Source of the DNA: Pseudomonas nitroreducens NBRC 12694
Lineage (GTDB): Bacteria > Pseudomonadota > Gammaproteobacteria > Pseudomonadales > Pseudomonadaceae
Direction: 5' to 3'
DNA length: 64,000 bases
NCBI RefSeq assembly: GCF_002091755.1
Contig: NZ_BDAI01000013.1
Location: forward strand, 1-64,000
A program made the position numbers and the translations under genes. Below are positions 25,314 to 33,799 of the stretch, in pieces (positions within the stretch are counted from its first letter, which is position 1; each line of letters starts with the position of its first letter). A model generated the notes under the pieces. It had not been told where the DNA came from and did not search any database. It saw nothing but the letters and a program-made list of their open reading frames with translations.

Positions 25314-26534
25314 ATGCGCATTCTCCACACCTCCGACTGGCACCTGGGCCAGCATTTCATGGGCAAGAGCCGCGAGGCCGAGCACCAGGCGTTCTGCGCC
25401 TGGCTGATCGAACAGGTGCGCGAGCAGGCCGTGGATGCGGTGATCATCGCCGGTGACATATTCGACACCGGCGCGCCGCCCAGTTACGCCCGCGAACAGT
25501 ACAACCGCTTCATCGTCGAGCTGCGGGATACCGGCGCTCGCCTGGTGGTATTGGGTGGAAACCACGACTCGGTGGCGATGCTGGAGGAGTCCCGCGACCT
25601 GCTCGCCTGCCTCGATACGCAGGTGATCGCCGCGGTCGGCACCGACCTCGAGCGCCAGTTGCTGGTGCTGCCGCAACGTGACGGCCAGCCCGGCGCGATT
25701 CTCTGCGCTATCCCCTTCATTCGCCCACGCGACGTGCTCACCAGCCAGGCCGGACAGAGTGCGCAGGACAAGCAACTGGCGCTGCAGCAGGCGATCCAGG
25801 CGCACTACCGCGAGTTGTTCGAGCGCGCCGAGGCGCAGCGCGACGCCCTCGGCCGGCACCTGCCGATCATCGCCACCGGCCATCTCACCACCGTGGGCGC
25901 GAGTGCCAGCGAGTCGGTGCGGGAAATCTACGTCGGTACCCTGGAAGCCTTTCCCACCAGCGCCTTCCCGGCGGCGGACTACATCGCCCTGGGCCACATC
26001 CACCGGCCGCAGAAGGTCGGCGGCCTGGAACACATCCGCTACTGCGGCTCGCCCATTGCGCTGAGCTTCGACGAGGCGACACAGGGCAAGGAAGTACTGC
26101 TGGTGGACCTGGATGACAGTGGCCTGCGCAGCGTCACCGCGCTGCCGGTGCCGCGCTTCCAGCCGCTGAAATCGGTGTCCGGCAGCCTCGCCGAACTGCC
26201 CGCCGAACTGGCCCGCGTCGCCCGCGAAGGCAGTGCGGAGCAACCCGTCTGGCTGGAAGTCATGGTGCACACCGATGACTACCTGACCGACATCCAGCTG
26301 CGCGTCGAGAAGCTTTGCGAAGAACTGCCGGTGATCGTCCTGCGCACCCGCCGCGAGCGCGGCACCGCGCAGGCGGCGCTGTTCAGCGAAGCGAAGGAAA
26401 CCCTCGACGAGCTGAGCCCCGAGGATGTGTTTCGCCAGCGGCTGGACGCCGAGGAACTAGACGCAGCGCTGCGCGAACGACTGACCGGGCTATACCGACA
26501 GGTCGTCGCCGACCTGCAGGAGGAACGCTCGTGA
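25314..26534 (+). CDS. sbcD: Exonuclease SbcCD subunit D
   Basis: This 406-residue Mre11-family nuclease has the metallophosphatase ligands Asp8-x-His10, Asp48 (AGDIFD), and Asn83-His84-Asp85 (GNHD). With SbcC it cleaves DNA hairpins and double-strand ends. Its stop codon overlaps the GTG start of sbcC (gtga), so the two are translated together. Confidence 0.96.
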   Translation: MRILHTSDWHLGQHFMGKSREAEHQAFCAWLIEQVREQAVDAVIIAGDIFDTGAPPSYAREQYNRFIVELRDTGARLVVLGGNHDSVAMLEESRDLLACLDTQVIAAVGTDLERQLLVLPQRDGQPGAILCAIPFIRPRDVLTSQAGQSAQDKQLALQQAIQAHYRELFERAEAQRDALGRHLPIIATGHLTTVGASASESVREIYVGTLEAFPTSAFPAADYIALGHIHRPQKVGGLEHIRYCGSPIALSFDEATQGKEVLLVDLDDSGLRSVTALPVPRFQPLKSVSGSLAELPAELARVAREGSAEQPVWLEVMVHTDDYLTDIQLRVEKLCEELPVIVLRTRRERGTAQAALFSEAKETLDELSPEDVFRQRLDAEELDAALRERLTGLYRQVVADLQEERS

Positions 26535-29500
26535 GAATCCTCAGCCTGCGCCTGAAGAACCTCAATTCGCTGAAGGGCGAATGGAAGATCGATTTCACTG
26601 CCGAACCTTTCGCCGGCAACGGCCTGTTCGCCATCACCGGGCCGACCGGAGCGGGCAAGACCACCTTGCTCGATGCCATCTGCCTGGCGCTGTACCACCG
26701 TACGCCACGCATGAGCGTGCTGTCGCAGAGCGGCAATGAGCTGATGACCCGGCATACTGCCGACTGTCTCGCCGAAGTCGAGTTCGAGGTGAAGGGGCAG
26801 CCCTATCGCGCCTTCTGGAGCCAGCGTCGCGCCCGCGACAAGGCCGAAGGCGCGTTGCAGGCGCCAAAGGTGGAGCTGGTGCGTATCGACCGCGCCTCCG
26901 GCGAAGGGCAGATCCTCACCGACAAGATCAACGACAAGCTCAAGCAGACCGAGACCCTCACCGGCCTTGATTTCGAGCGTTTCACCAAATCCATGCTACT
27001 GGCCCAGGGCGGGTTCGCCGCCTTCCTCGAGGCCAACGCCAACCAGCGCGCGGAACTGCTGGAGGAGCTCACCGGCACGGAGATCTACGGCCTGATTTCC
27101 CAGCGCGTCTTCGAGCGCACCCGTGAAGTTCGCGGCGCGCTGGACCAACTGCGCGCCCGCGCCGACGGCGTTGAACTGCTCAGCGCCGAGCAGCGCGGCG
27201 AGCTGGAGCAGCAAGGGCGCGATGCTGCGGTGCAGGAAGCGGCTTTGCAGGCGCAGCAGTCGGCCCTCCAGGCGCAGCGTCGCTGGTGCGAAGACCTCAG
27301 CCGTGCTCAGCAGCAGGTCGAGCAGGCCGGCGCGAAGGAATCCGCTGCCCGCGAGGCGCTGGAGCAGGCACGACCCGATCTGCAGCGCCTGGCGGACAGC
27401 GAGCCCGCTGCTCGTCTGCAGCCCTTGCACCAGGCCTGGCGAAGCACCCGGGAGAATGTCGAACAGGGCCGCACGGCGCTGGAGGACAATCTCGCTCAGC
27501 AGACGCTCCGGCGAGAAGAGATCGCCCAGGCGCTGTGGGCGGCGAACCAATATGCTCAGCAATCGCAGGATGCATGCGAGGGCGAGCGCAAGGCCCTTGG
27601 CGAGCAGCGCCAGGAGCTGCAGGCGCGCCTGGCGCAGTACCCGCAGCGAGCGAAGCTGGGTGAGCTGCTCGGCGGCTGGCGGGCACAGTTCGCCCAGCGT
27701 TCGCGTCTGGCCCAGGCCATCGCCGACGTGCAGCGGCAGGCGCAGACGGCCGACCAGGCATTGCAGAGCGCGACGACACAACGGCAGACCCTGCAAGGCA
27801 ACGTCGCCTTCATGCGGCAGCAGTTCGAGTCGGCGGGCGCGCAGGAGAGCCAGCATCAGCAGCAGCTCTCGGCGTTGCTGGGTGGCGCTACCGAAGGTGA
27901 GCTGCGTGAGCGGCAGCAGCAGGGGCAATTGCACAGCCGCGGGCTGGACCGCCTGGAGCAACTGGCCCGGGCCCGCGCCGAGGCCGCCGCGCAACTGGCG
28001 CGCTGCCAGCCGGAGCTGGACGCGCTGCACCAGCGCAAGGCCGAGCGCGAAACGGTTATCGTCGAGTTGCGCGAGCGTTATCAGACGACCAAGCAGCAGG
28101 TTGCCGACAAGGAAAAGCTCCTGCAGCAGGAACAGCGCATTCACCAGTTGGAGCACCTGCGTGCGCAGTTGCAGCCCGGCGAGGCGTGCCCATTGTGCGG
28201 CTCACAGGAGCACCCGGCGGTGGCGGCCTACCAGGCGCTGGATGTGTCCTCGACACAGGCGGCGCTGGAGCAGGCGCGCCAGCAATTGGCCGAGCTGGAA
28301 AGCGAGGGCATTGCCCTGCGTGGCGAGCTGGCCGGGCTGGAGGCGCAATTGCAGCAGGGGCAGCGCCAGCTGGACGAAGCGCGGGCCGCGTTGGTGCAGC
28401 ATCAGCAAGCTTGGCAGCAACTCTGCGCGGAACAAGGGGTAGCGCTGGACGACGACCAGCAGCTCCACGCCGAACGCGAGCGCCACGAGGCTTCGCTGAC
28501 GGCATTGTTGCAGCAGCTGAAAACCCTGGAAGAGCACCGGCACCAGCTCCAGCAGGCACAACAGCAACGCCAGCGCGCCGAGCGCGATCACGCCGAGGCC
28601 GTACAGCAACTGGCGCTGTTCGACCAGCAGCAAACCCATGAACGCCAGCGCCAGGAAGAGCGCGCGCAGCAGCTCGCGGCCCAGCGCGCGGACCTGTTAC
28701 AGCAGGACCAGGCGTTGGCCGCCGCACTCGGCGAGCTGGGCTACAGCGTGCCGGAAGACGGCGAGCATTGGCTGGCCGAGCGCTCGGCAGAATGGCAGCA
28801 ATGGCAGCAGGATCAGCAGCGCAGCCAGGAGCTGGCAGCCGCTGAGCGGGATGCCGAACAGGCTGCCCGCACGGCGCAACAGCTCGCCGCGCAATGGCAG
28901 CAGCGCTGGCAGGCCGCCGGCTTCGATGCGCGCCTGCCTCTGGTGATTCACGCGGCGCCGCAACAGGCACTGGTGCAGGCCGAGGAGCAACTGGCGGCCG
29001 CCCAGCGCCAGGCCGATGCCTTGCGAGGCCGTGAGCAGTCGCTGAGCGAGCGGCAGGAGCAGGAGCAGGCACGTCTCGCCGAACACCTGGCGAGCTGGCA
29101 GCAGGCGCTGGCGGCGAGCCCCTTTGCCGACGAGTCGACCTATCTTGCCGCGCTGCTGGACGATGCCCAGCGCAGCGAACTCAGCCAACTGCGCCAGCGC
29201 CTGGAAACGGCAATTACCGAAGCCGTCACCCTGCGTGCCGCTGCTGCGCAGGATGTCGAGCGCTTGCAGGCAGAACCCCACGGCGAACTGCCGCTGGAGG
29301 AACTCGACCTGCAATTGCAGGCGCTCGCTGCACAGTTGCGCGAGCTGGGTCAGCGCCAGGGCGAAATCCGCGCCCAGTTGCAGGGCGACGACAACCGTCG
29401 CGCCAGCCAGCAGAGCCTGTTCGCGGATATCGCCAAGCAGGAGCAAGAGCACGATCTCTGGCAGCGCCTCAACAGCCTGATCGGCGCCTCCGACGGCGCG

Positions 29501-29980
29501 CGTTACCGGCGCTTCGCCCAGGGCCTGACCCTCGATCACCTGGTGCACCTTGCCAACCGCCAGTTGCAGCGCCTGCATGGACGCTACCAGCTGGCGCGGT
29601 GCAGCGATGGCGAGCTGGAGCTGGAGGTGGTGGATACCTGGCAGGGCGACACGGCGCGCGACTGCAAGACGCTGTCCGGGGGCGAGAGCTTCCTGGTCAG
29701 CCTCGCGCTGGCGCTGGCGCTGTCCGACCTGGTCAGCCACAAGACCAGCATCGACTCGCTGTTCCTCGACGAAGGTTTCGGCACCCTCGATGGCGAGACC
29801 CTGGAAGTCGCGCTGGATGCCCTCGACAGCCTCAACGCCACGGGCAAGACGATTGGCGTGATCAGCCACGTCGAGGCACTGAAGGAGCGCATTCCGGTGC
29901 AGCTCAAGGTGCACAAGGGCGTTGGCATGGGCTACAGCCAGCTCGACCAGCAGTTCCGATTCGACCCGGAGAAAGCCTGA
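26531..29980 (+). CDS. sbcC: Exonuclease SbcCD subunit C (SMC-like ATPase)
   Basis: From the GTG at 26531 the protein has 1149 residues. Walker A is GPTGAGKTT (37-45), two long Gln/Ala/Glu-rich coiled coils flank the zinc hook CPLC (Cys553-Cys556), and the signature LSGGESF (from residue 1048) and Walker B DSLFLDEGFGTLD close the ATPase head. It tethers DNA and powers SbcD. The start is fixed by overlap with the sbcD stop and by the N-terminal strand RILSLRLKNLNSL. Its own stop overlaps the next ATG. Confidence 0.96.
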   Translation: MRILSLRLKNLNSLKGEWKIDFTAEPFAGNGLFAITGPTGAGKTTLLDAICLALYHRTPRMSVLSQSGNELMTRHTADCLAEVEFEVKGQPYRAFWSQRRARDKAEGALQAPKVELVRIDRASGEGQILTDKINDKLKQTETLTGLDFERFTKSMLLAQGGFAAFLEANANQRAELLEELTGTEIYGLISQRVFERTREVRGALDQLRARADGVELLSAEQRGELEQQGRDAAVQEAALQAQQSALQAQRRWCEDLSRAQQQVEQAGAKESAAREALEQARPDLQRLADSEPAARLQPLHQAWRSTRENVEQGRTALEDNLAQQTLRREEIAQALWAANQYAQQSQDACEGERKALGEQRQELQARLAQYPQRAKLGELLGGWRAQFAQRSRLAQAIADVQRQAQTADQALQSATTQRQTLQGNVAFMRQQFESAGAQESQHQQQLSALLGGATEGELRERQQQGQLHSRGLDRLEQLARARAEAAAQLARCQPELDALHQRKAERETVIVELRERYQTTKQQVADKEKLLQQEQRIHQLEHLRAQLQPGEACPLCGSQEHPAVAAYQALDVSSTQAALEQARQQLAELESEGIALRGELAGLEAQLQQGQRQLDEARAALVQHQQAWQQLCAEQGVALDDDQQLHAERERHEASLTALLQQLKTLEEHRHQLQQAQQQRQRAERDHAEAVQQLALFDQQQTHERQRQEERAQQLAAQRADLLQQDQALAAALGELGYSVPEDGEHWLAERSAEWQQWQQDQQRSQELAAAERDAEQAARTAQQLAAQWQQRWQAAGFDARLPLVIHAAPQQALVQAEEQLAAAQRQADALRGREQSLSERQEQEQARLAEHLASWQQALAASPFADESTYLAALLDDAQRSELSQLRQRLETAITEAVTLRAAAAQDVERLQAEPHGELPLEELDLQLQALAAQLRELGQRQGEIRAQLQGDDNRRASQQSLFADIAKQEQEHDLWQRLNSLIGASDGARYRRFAQGLTLDHLVHLANRQLQRLHGRYQLARCSDGELELEVVDTWQGDTARDCKTLSGGESFLVSLALALALSDLVSHKTSIDSLFLDEGFGTLDGETLEVALDALDSLNATGKTIGVISHVEALKERIPVQLKVHKGVGMGYSQLDQQFRFDPEKA

Positions 29981-30435
29981 TGGGCCTCTCCGTGCACCGC
30001 TGCGAAGAACGGGATCTGCCCGACTGGATCGAGCTGCGTCTGCAACTCTGGCCGGGCGATCATGCAGACGCGTTCGTTGCGGAGGCGCGGGACATCCTCG
30101 CGCAGCCGCAACGCCACGGCGCCTGGCTGGCCCGCGACGAAAAGGGCAGGGCGCTGGGGCTGGCGGAGGCCTCTGTGCGCAGCGATTACGTGAACGGCAC
30201 GGAAGGCTCGCCGGTGTTGTTTCTGGAGGGCATCTACGTCCGCGAAGACGCCCGTCGGCAAGGCGTGGCGCGGGCTCTGGTGGGCGTGGTGCAGGCTTGG
30301 GGCGGCGCGCTCGGCTGCCTGGATTTCGCTTCCGATGCGGCGCTCGACAATACCGACAGCCATGCTCTTCATCGTGCCCTGGGCTTCATCGAAACCGAGC
30401 GTGTCGTGTACTTCAGAAAGCCGCTGCGGGGTTGA
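29980..30435 (+). CDS. AAC(6')-type aminoglycoside N-acetyltransferase-like GNAT protein
   Basis: This 151-residue GNAT protein closely follows the chromosomal AAC(6')-I enzymes: the segments LAEASVRSDYVNGTE, FLEGIYVREDARRQG (acetyl-CoA-binding region A), LDFASDAALDN and ALHRALGFIETERVVYF are all characteristic. Such enzymes acetylate the 6'-amino group of kanamycin, tobramycin or amikacin. Expression level decides whether they confer resistance, and a housekeeping substrate is possible. Its ATG overlaps the sbcC stop (tgatg), so it is translationally coupled to sbcDC. Activity is inferred, not shown. Confidence 0.78.
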   Translation: MGLSVHRCEERDLPDWIELRLQLWPGDHADAFVAEARDILAQPQRHGAWLARDEKGRALGLAEASVRSDYVNGTEGSPVLFLEGIYVREDARRQGVARALVGVVQAWGGALGCLDFASDAALDNTDSHALHRALGFIETERVVYFRKPLRG

Positions 30436-30580
30436 TCCACATCAGGAGGAACGCGAGCGCGGCACTGCGGTCAACTTGCAATCGACGTCAGGCGAGATAG
30501 GCTCAAGACCGCGTAAGTCAGCCGCTCCCGCCTGGGTCGGCATCCACAGGTATCGTGATCTTTCGTAGAGGTGATTGGTG

Positions 30581-31291
30581 ATGAAGAAATCCGCATCGGC
30601 TCCGAAGAAACCCGCAGCGGCCAAACCCGCCGCGAAGCCGGCTGCGAAAGCGGCCAGCAAACCTGCCGCAAAACCGGCCGCTGCCAAGCCGGCCGCCAAG
30701 GCCGCTGCCAGCAAACCCGCTGCTGCGAAGACGGCCGCTGCCAAGCCTGCCGCCGCAAAACCGGCTGCTGCCAAGGCCGTCCCGCGCCGTGCGCCCGCGC
30801 TGGCCACGCCGTCTGACCTGAGCAAGAACGCCACCCGCGATCTGTCTGCGGCGCTCAATCGCCTGCTGGCGGATGTCTTCGCGCTCTACCTGAAGACCAA
30901 GAACTTCCACTGGCACGTGAGCGGTCCACACTTCCGCGACTACCACCTGCTGCTGGATGACCACGCCACCGAGATCTTCGCGATGACCGACGCGATTGCC
31001 GAGCGCAACCGCAAGATCGGCGGCAACACCATCCGCTCCATCGGCCATATCGCGCGCCTCAAGCGCATCCTCGACAACGATGCCGAGTTCGTGCAGCCGC
31101 TGGACATGCTGGCCGAGTTGCAGGAGGACAACAAATCGCTGACCTCCTACATGCGCGAGGTCCATGGCCTGTGCGACGAGTACCACGACATCGCCACTGC
31201 CAGCCTGATCGAGAACTGGATCGACGAGACCGAGCAGCGCACCTGGTTCCTCTTCGAGACCAGCCGCCGTGGTGATAACACCGGGCACTGA
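30581..31291 (+). CDS. Dps-family ferritin with long Lys/Ala/Pro N-terminal tail
   Basis: This 236-residue protein has a Dps four-helix domain from about residue 78. Ferroxidase residues align with E. coli Dps as His110, His122, Asp126, Asp137 and Glu141. The first 75 residues are built almost only from Lys, Ala and Pro in repeats of the AAKPAA type, like histone H1 and AlgP tails. It should bind DNA and store iron or remove peroxide, compacting the nucleoid. The ATG at 30581 follows agaggtg; TTG and GTG codons directly before it are in frame but unlikely. A terminator follows at 31306-31340. Confidence 0.92.
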   Translation: MKKSASAPKKPAAAKPAAKPAAKAASKPAAKPAAAKPAAKAAASKPAAAKTAAAKPAAAKPAAAKAVPRRAPALATPSDLSKNATRDLSAALNRLLADVFALYLKTKNFHWHVSGPHFRDYHLLLDDHATEIFAMTDAIAERNRKIGGNTIRSIGHIARLKRILDNDAEFVQPLDMLAELQEDNKSLTSYMREVHGLCDEYHDIATASLIENWIDETEQRTWFLFETSRRGDNTGH

Positions 31292-31305
31292 TCGGTACGA
31301 CAAGA

Positions 31306-31340
31306 AATACCAAGGCCGCCTTCGGGCGGCCTTGGTATTT
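31306..31340. terminator. Strong hairpin terminator between convergent genes
   Basis: Perfect 15-base arms (31306-31320 and 31325-31339) flank the tetraloop ttcg. The flanks are A/T-rich (gaaat / tattt). It lies between the dps-like gene and the convergent hypothetical gene and can serve both. Confidence 0.8.
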
Positions 31341-31362
31341 GTAGGAGCGCGCTTGCTCCTAC
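31341..31362. repeat. Truncated REP hairpin
   Basis: GTAGGAGC and GCTCCTAC flank gcgctt; this is a shortened, altered REP that overlaps the final codons of the hypothetical gene ending at 31359. Confidence 0.5.
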
Positions 31363-32165
31363 AGTGCCGGCTGGCTCTGCCAGAAGGTGGAAAATTCCTC
31401 GAACGGATAGCGCTCGCCGTCGAAGCTGACGGTCTTGCGCACAACTCTTGGGGCGCCGACATTCTCACCCGCCGACTCGCGCTGCACCTTTGAGGTGACG
31501 ATCAGGTCGGCATAGCCGTGATGGACTTCCTGGCCCATCGACAGGGTGAGTTGCGAGCGTTCGATGACCGTGCGCCGATCACTGCAAGTCTGGCCCTCCA
31601 ACGTCGTCCACTGCCGCAGGTAGGTGCGGAAGACTTCCTTGAGCTTGGCGCCCTGCGGCGCGTAGAGGCTGAAGTCGTCGTAGGACCAGGCGTCCGGGCA
31701 GCTCGCGCCGCGCGCCACGCTGCCAATGACCAGGCCGAAACCGCGCACATCCGGCGCCAGGCGATAGCGGGCGGTGTCGAGCCACAGGCTGGAGCTGTCG
31801 ATCTCCACCATGGCGTCCTCGCCGATGCTGTCGTCGACGCGCGTCACCAGCTTGCCGCTGGCCGTGTCGAACTGGCCGACCAGCAGGTTCAGGTTGCGCT
31901 CGCCGGGCTCGGTCTTGTCGTCCGCCGTGCTGTAGGCGACTGCGACCACTTCGAGCTTCGGATCATCCGGCCAGGCCTTGCAGGCAGCAGCGACCACCGG
32001 CGTTGCCGCAGCGGACTCCGGTGCCTGCCAGCCCTGCTGGCCGAGCAGCCCGGCCAGGGTCTGCAGGGTGGCGTCGTCGCAGGGCTGTGCGGTGCGCTCA
32101 GCTGCGCCAACGCTACCGGCAAGTACCAGCAGCGCGGCGCAGGTCCATTTCCCTATGGGGTACAT
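31359..32165 (-). CDS. Conserved hypothetical secreted protein
   Basis: This protein has 268 residues from the ATG at 32165, which is preceded by aaggag at eight bases. It starts with a signal peptide (MYPIGKWTCAALLVLAGSVGAAE). The mature part has four spaced cysteines (PCDDATL, AACKAWP, ASCPDAW, QTCSDRR) compatible with two disulfides, and mixed alpha/beta character. I do not recognise a family and no catalytic motif is evident. It is likely periplasmic, and lies 26 bases downstream of the dienelactone hydrolase gene on the same strand. Confidence 0.75.
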   Translation of the reverse strand: MYPIGKWTCAALLVLAGSVGAAERTAQPCDDATLQTLAGLLGQQGWQAPESAAATPVVAAACKAWPDDPKLEVVAVAYSTADDKTEPGERNLNLLVGQFDTASGKLVTRVDDSIGEDAMVEIDSSSLWLDTARYRLAPDVRGFGLVIGSVARGASCPDAWSYDDFSLYAPQGAKLKEVFRTYLRQWTTLEGQTCSDRRTVIERSQLTLSMGQEVHHGYADLIVTSKVQRESAGENVGAPRVVRKTVSFDGERYPFEEFSTFWQSQPAL

Positions 32166-32191
32166 CAGTGGCTCCTTGTGCGGGCGGAGGA

Positions 32192-33427
32192 TCAGCGACC
32201 GTCGCTGTCCTTCCACTTGTTCATCAGGGTGTTGGAAACCAGGCTCTCGTCGAGCAGCTTCTTCGCCGTCTCCACGCCGGCCACCGGCAGGCCGGCAGGG
32301 TCGAGCAGGCCGATCTGCACCAGCACGCTGGCCTGGTCCCAGTAGATGTGTTCGTGGCACAGCTTGTCGCCGCGGAAGCGGATCACGCCGAGCATGGGGA
32401 TCTCCACGTACTTGCCGGTGGGCGGCACGCCGGGCAGCATCCAGTCGATCTCGGTGGAGTGGGTGAAGCACATGACGAATTCGTCCACCACCTGCAGCGC
32501 GCCGACGGTGCGGGAGATCGGCACCAGTTTCATGTCCGGCGGATTGCCGTGGACGAAGTGGTTGCGGTAGAAGCGCGCCAGTTCGTCCTGGCCGACGCCG
32601 CCGGTCATGGTGGGGATATGGTTGACGTAAGGCTGGGCGACCATGGTTGCCATGGTCGCGGGCACGTCGCGGGCCGCGAATTCGTGGTGGATGTGGTCTT
32701 CCCAGAGTTTCGACAGGTCGAAGTCCGGGCCGATCTCGCGCTTGAGCGCGCCGATGCTGCGCTCGTGGGCCATCAGCGCGGCGGGCTTGTCGAAGTGCAT
32801 GCCGTTGGGGCGGGCGAAGGCGTGGTCGACGCCGGGGTAGCTGTAGATCTCCGCCTTCGGCAGTTTGCCCAGCACCTCGCCGATGGCCGCGCGGGCGTTG
32901 GCGTCGCAATACACGTCCTGCTCGGCGAAGTGCAGCACCAGGCGACCCCGGATGTTCTGCGCCTCGTCCAGCAGGTGCTCGATGCCCATGCCGTAGTAGC
33001 CCACCGAGCAGGCCGCGTCGGTGCGCGCGGCGGTGAGGTAGGCGAGCTTGCCGCCCAGGCAGAAGCCGACGTAGCCGATGCCGCGATCTTCTACTTCCGG
33101 CAGCGCGCGCAGGGCGTCCATGGCGGCGGCGATGTCGTCCACGCCCTTGTCCACGTCGAAGCGCTGGAACAGGCCGATGGCCTGGCCGAACTCGGCCTCG
33201 CTGTAGCCCAGTTCGAGGTTGGGCTGCAGGCGCCAGAACAGGTCGGGTACCAGGGCGACGTAGCCTTCCTCGGCGTAGCTGTCGGCGATGCTGCGCATGT
33301 TGGCGTTGACGCCGAAGATCTCCTGGCCGATCACCACGCCGGGGCCACGCCCGCTGGCCGGTACCGCGAGATAACCGCTGAAGCTGCCGCTGCCGTCACG
33401 CGCGGCGATGCTGATGCTCTTGCCCAT
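32192..33427 (-). CDS. Dienelactone hydrolase fused to a SnoaL/NTF2-like domain
   Basis: This is a 411-residue fusion. Residues 1-235 are a dienelactone hydrolase with the catalytic triad Cys123 (GFCLGG), Asp171 and His202 (GVDHAF), and Glu36 (GQEIFG), exactly at the positions numbered in the classical enzyme. Residues about 245-411 form an NTF2/SnoaL-like domain (ARDVPATMATMVAQPYVNHIP and FVMCFTHSTEIDWMLPG). The reaction is likely hydrolysis of a lactone or ester in aromatic or unsaturated-acid catabolism, but no pathway genes are near. The gap upstream is shared with the TPS locus. Confidence 0.85.
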   Translation of the reverse strand: MGKSISIAARDGSGSFSGYLAVPASGRGPGVVIGQEIFGVNANMRSIADSYAEEGYVALVPDLFWRLQPNLELGYSEAEFGQAIGLFQRFDVDKGVDDIAAAMDALRALPEVEDRGIGYVGFCLGGKLAYLTAARTDAACSVGYYGMGIEHLLDEAQNIRGRLVLHFAEQDVYCDANARAAIGEVLGKLPKAEIYSYPGVDHAFARPNGMHFDKPAALMAHERSIGALKREIGPDFDLSKLWEDHIHHEFAARDVPATMATMVAQPYVNHIPTMTGGVGQDELARFYRNHFVHGNPPDMKLVPISRTVGALQVVDEFVMCFTHSTEIDWMLPGVPPTGKYVEIPMLGVIRFRGDKLCHEHIYWDQASVLVQIGLLDPAGLPVAGVETAKKLLDESLVSNTLMNKWKDSDGR

Positions 33428-33799
33428 GGTCCACTCCTGTCTGGCTCGTTGTTGTTCTGTCGGACGGGATTATTCCGGTATTCACCGGCATCGGAAAGAC
33501 CGGTGCTCCCGCATCAAAGGTGTCTCAAAAATACGACACTTGCCGTATGTGCCGCCGCCACCGCCCTCCCTAAGCTGATCCCACCCAAAGGACGCAGTTC
33601 GAAGGATCATGGAGAGACCCAGGGCATGGTCGAGTCGTCGTGCCCGCTGATGGCAGCCGTCGTGGCTGTCTCCCTTTCGATCTCCTGAGCGCCGTTGCCA
33701 CGGCAGCCTTCTCCTCGTCCCCCAGCTCCCCGTCGTACCGGGCATCTGTCTGCTCGGCGTCTTGCGGTGGGCGTTCCCAAACCGAGGAGAGGTTCGACG
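33428..33799. other. Divergent promoter region of the hydrolase and TPS loci
   Basis: No solid gene lies here. It contains a small palindrome ATACG-N8-CGTAT at 33531-33548 and, further right, a 20-codon ORF (33626-33688) without a clear Shine-Dalgarno. The tpsB ribosome-binding site gaggagagg is at 33784-33792. Promoters must exist for both directions, but I could not place hexamers with confidence. Confidence 0.45.

Noticed and set aside
30581..30800. The Lys/Ala/Pro repeats as a non-coding tandem repeat or frameshift artefact.
   Set aside because: The reading frame runs without interruption into a complete Dps domain, with a good ribosome-binding site at the proposed ATG.
33626..33688. A 20-codon hydrophobic ORF in front of tpsB that might be a leader peptide.
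   Set aside because: No convincing Shine-Dalgarno, and composition like the surrounding non-coding sequence; it ends more than 100 bases before tpsB.
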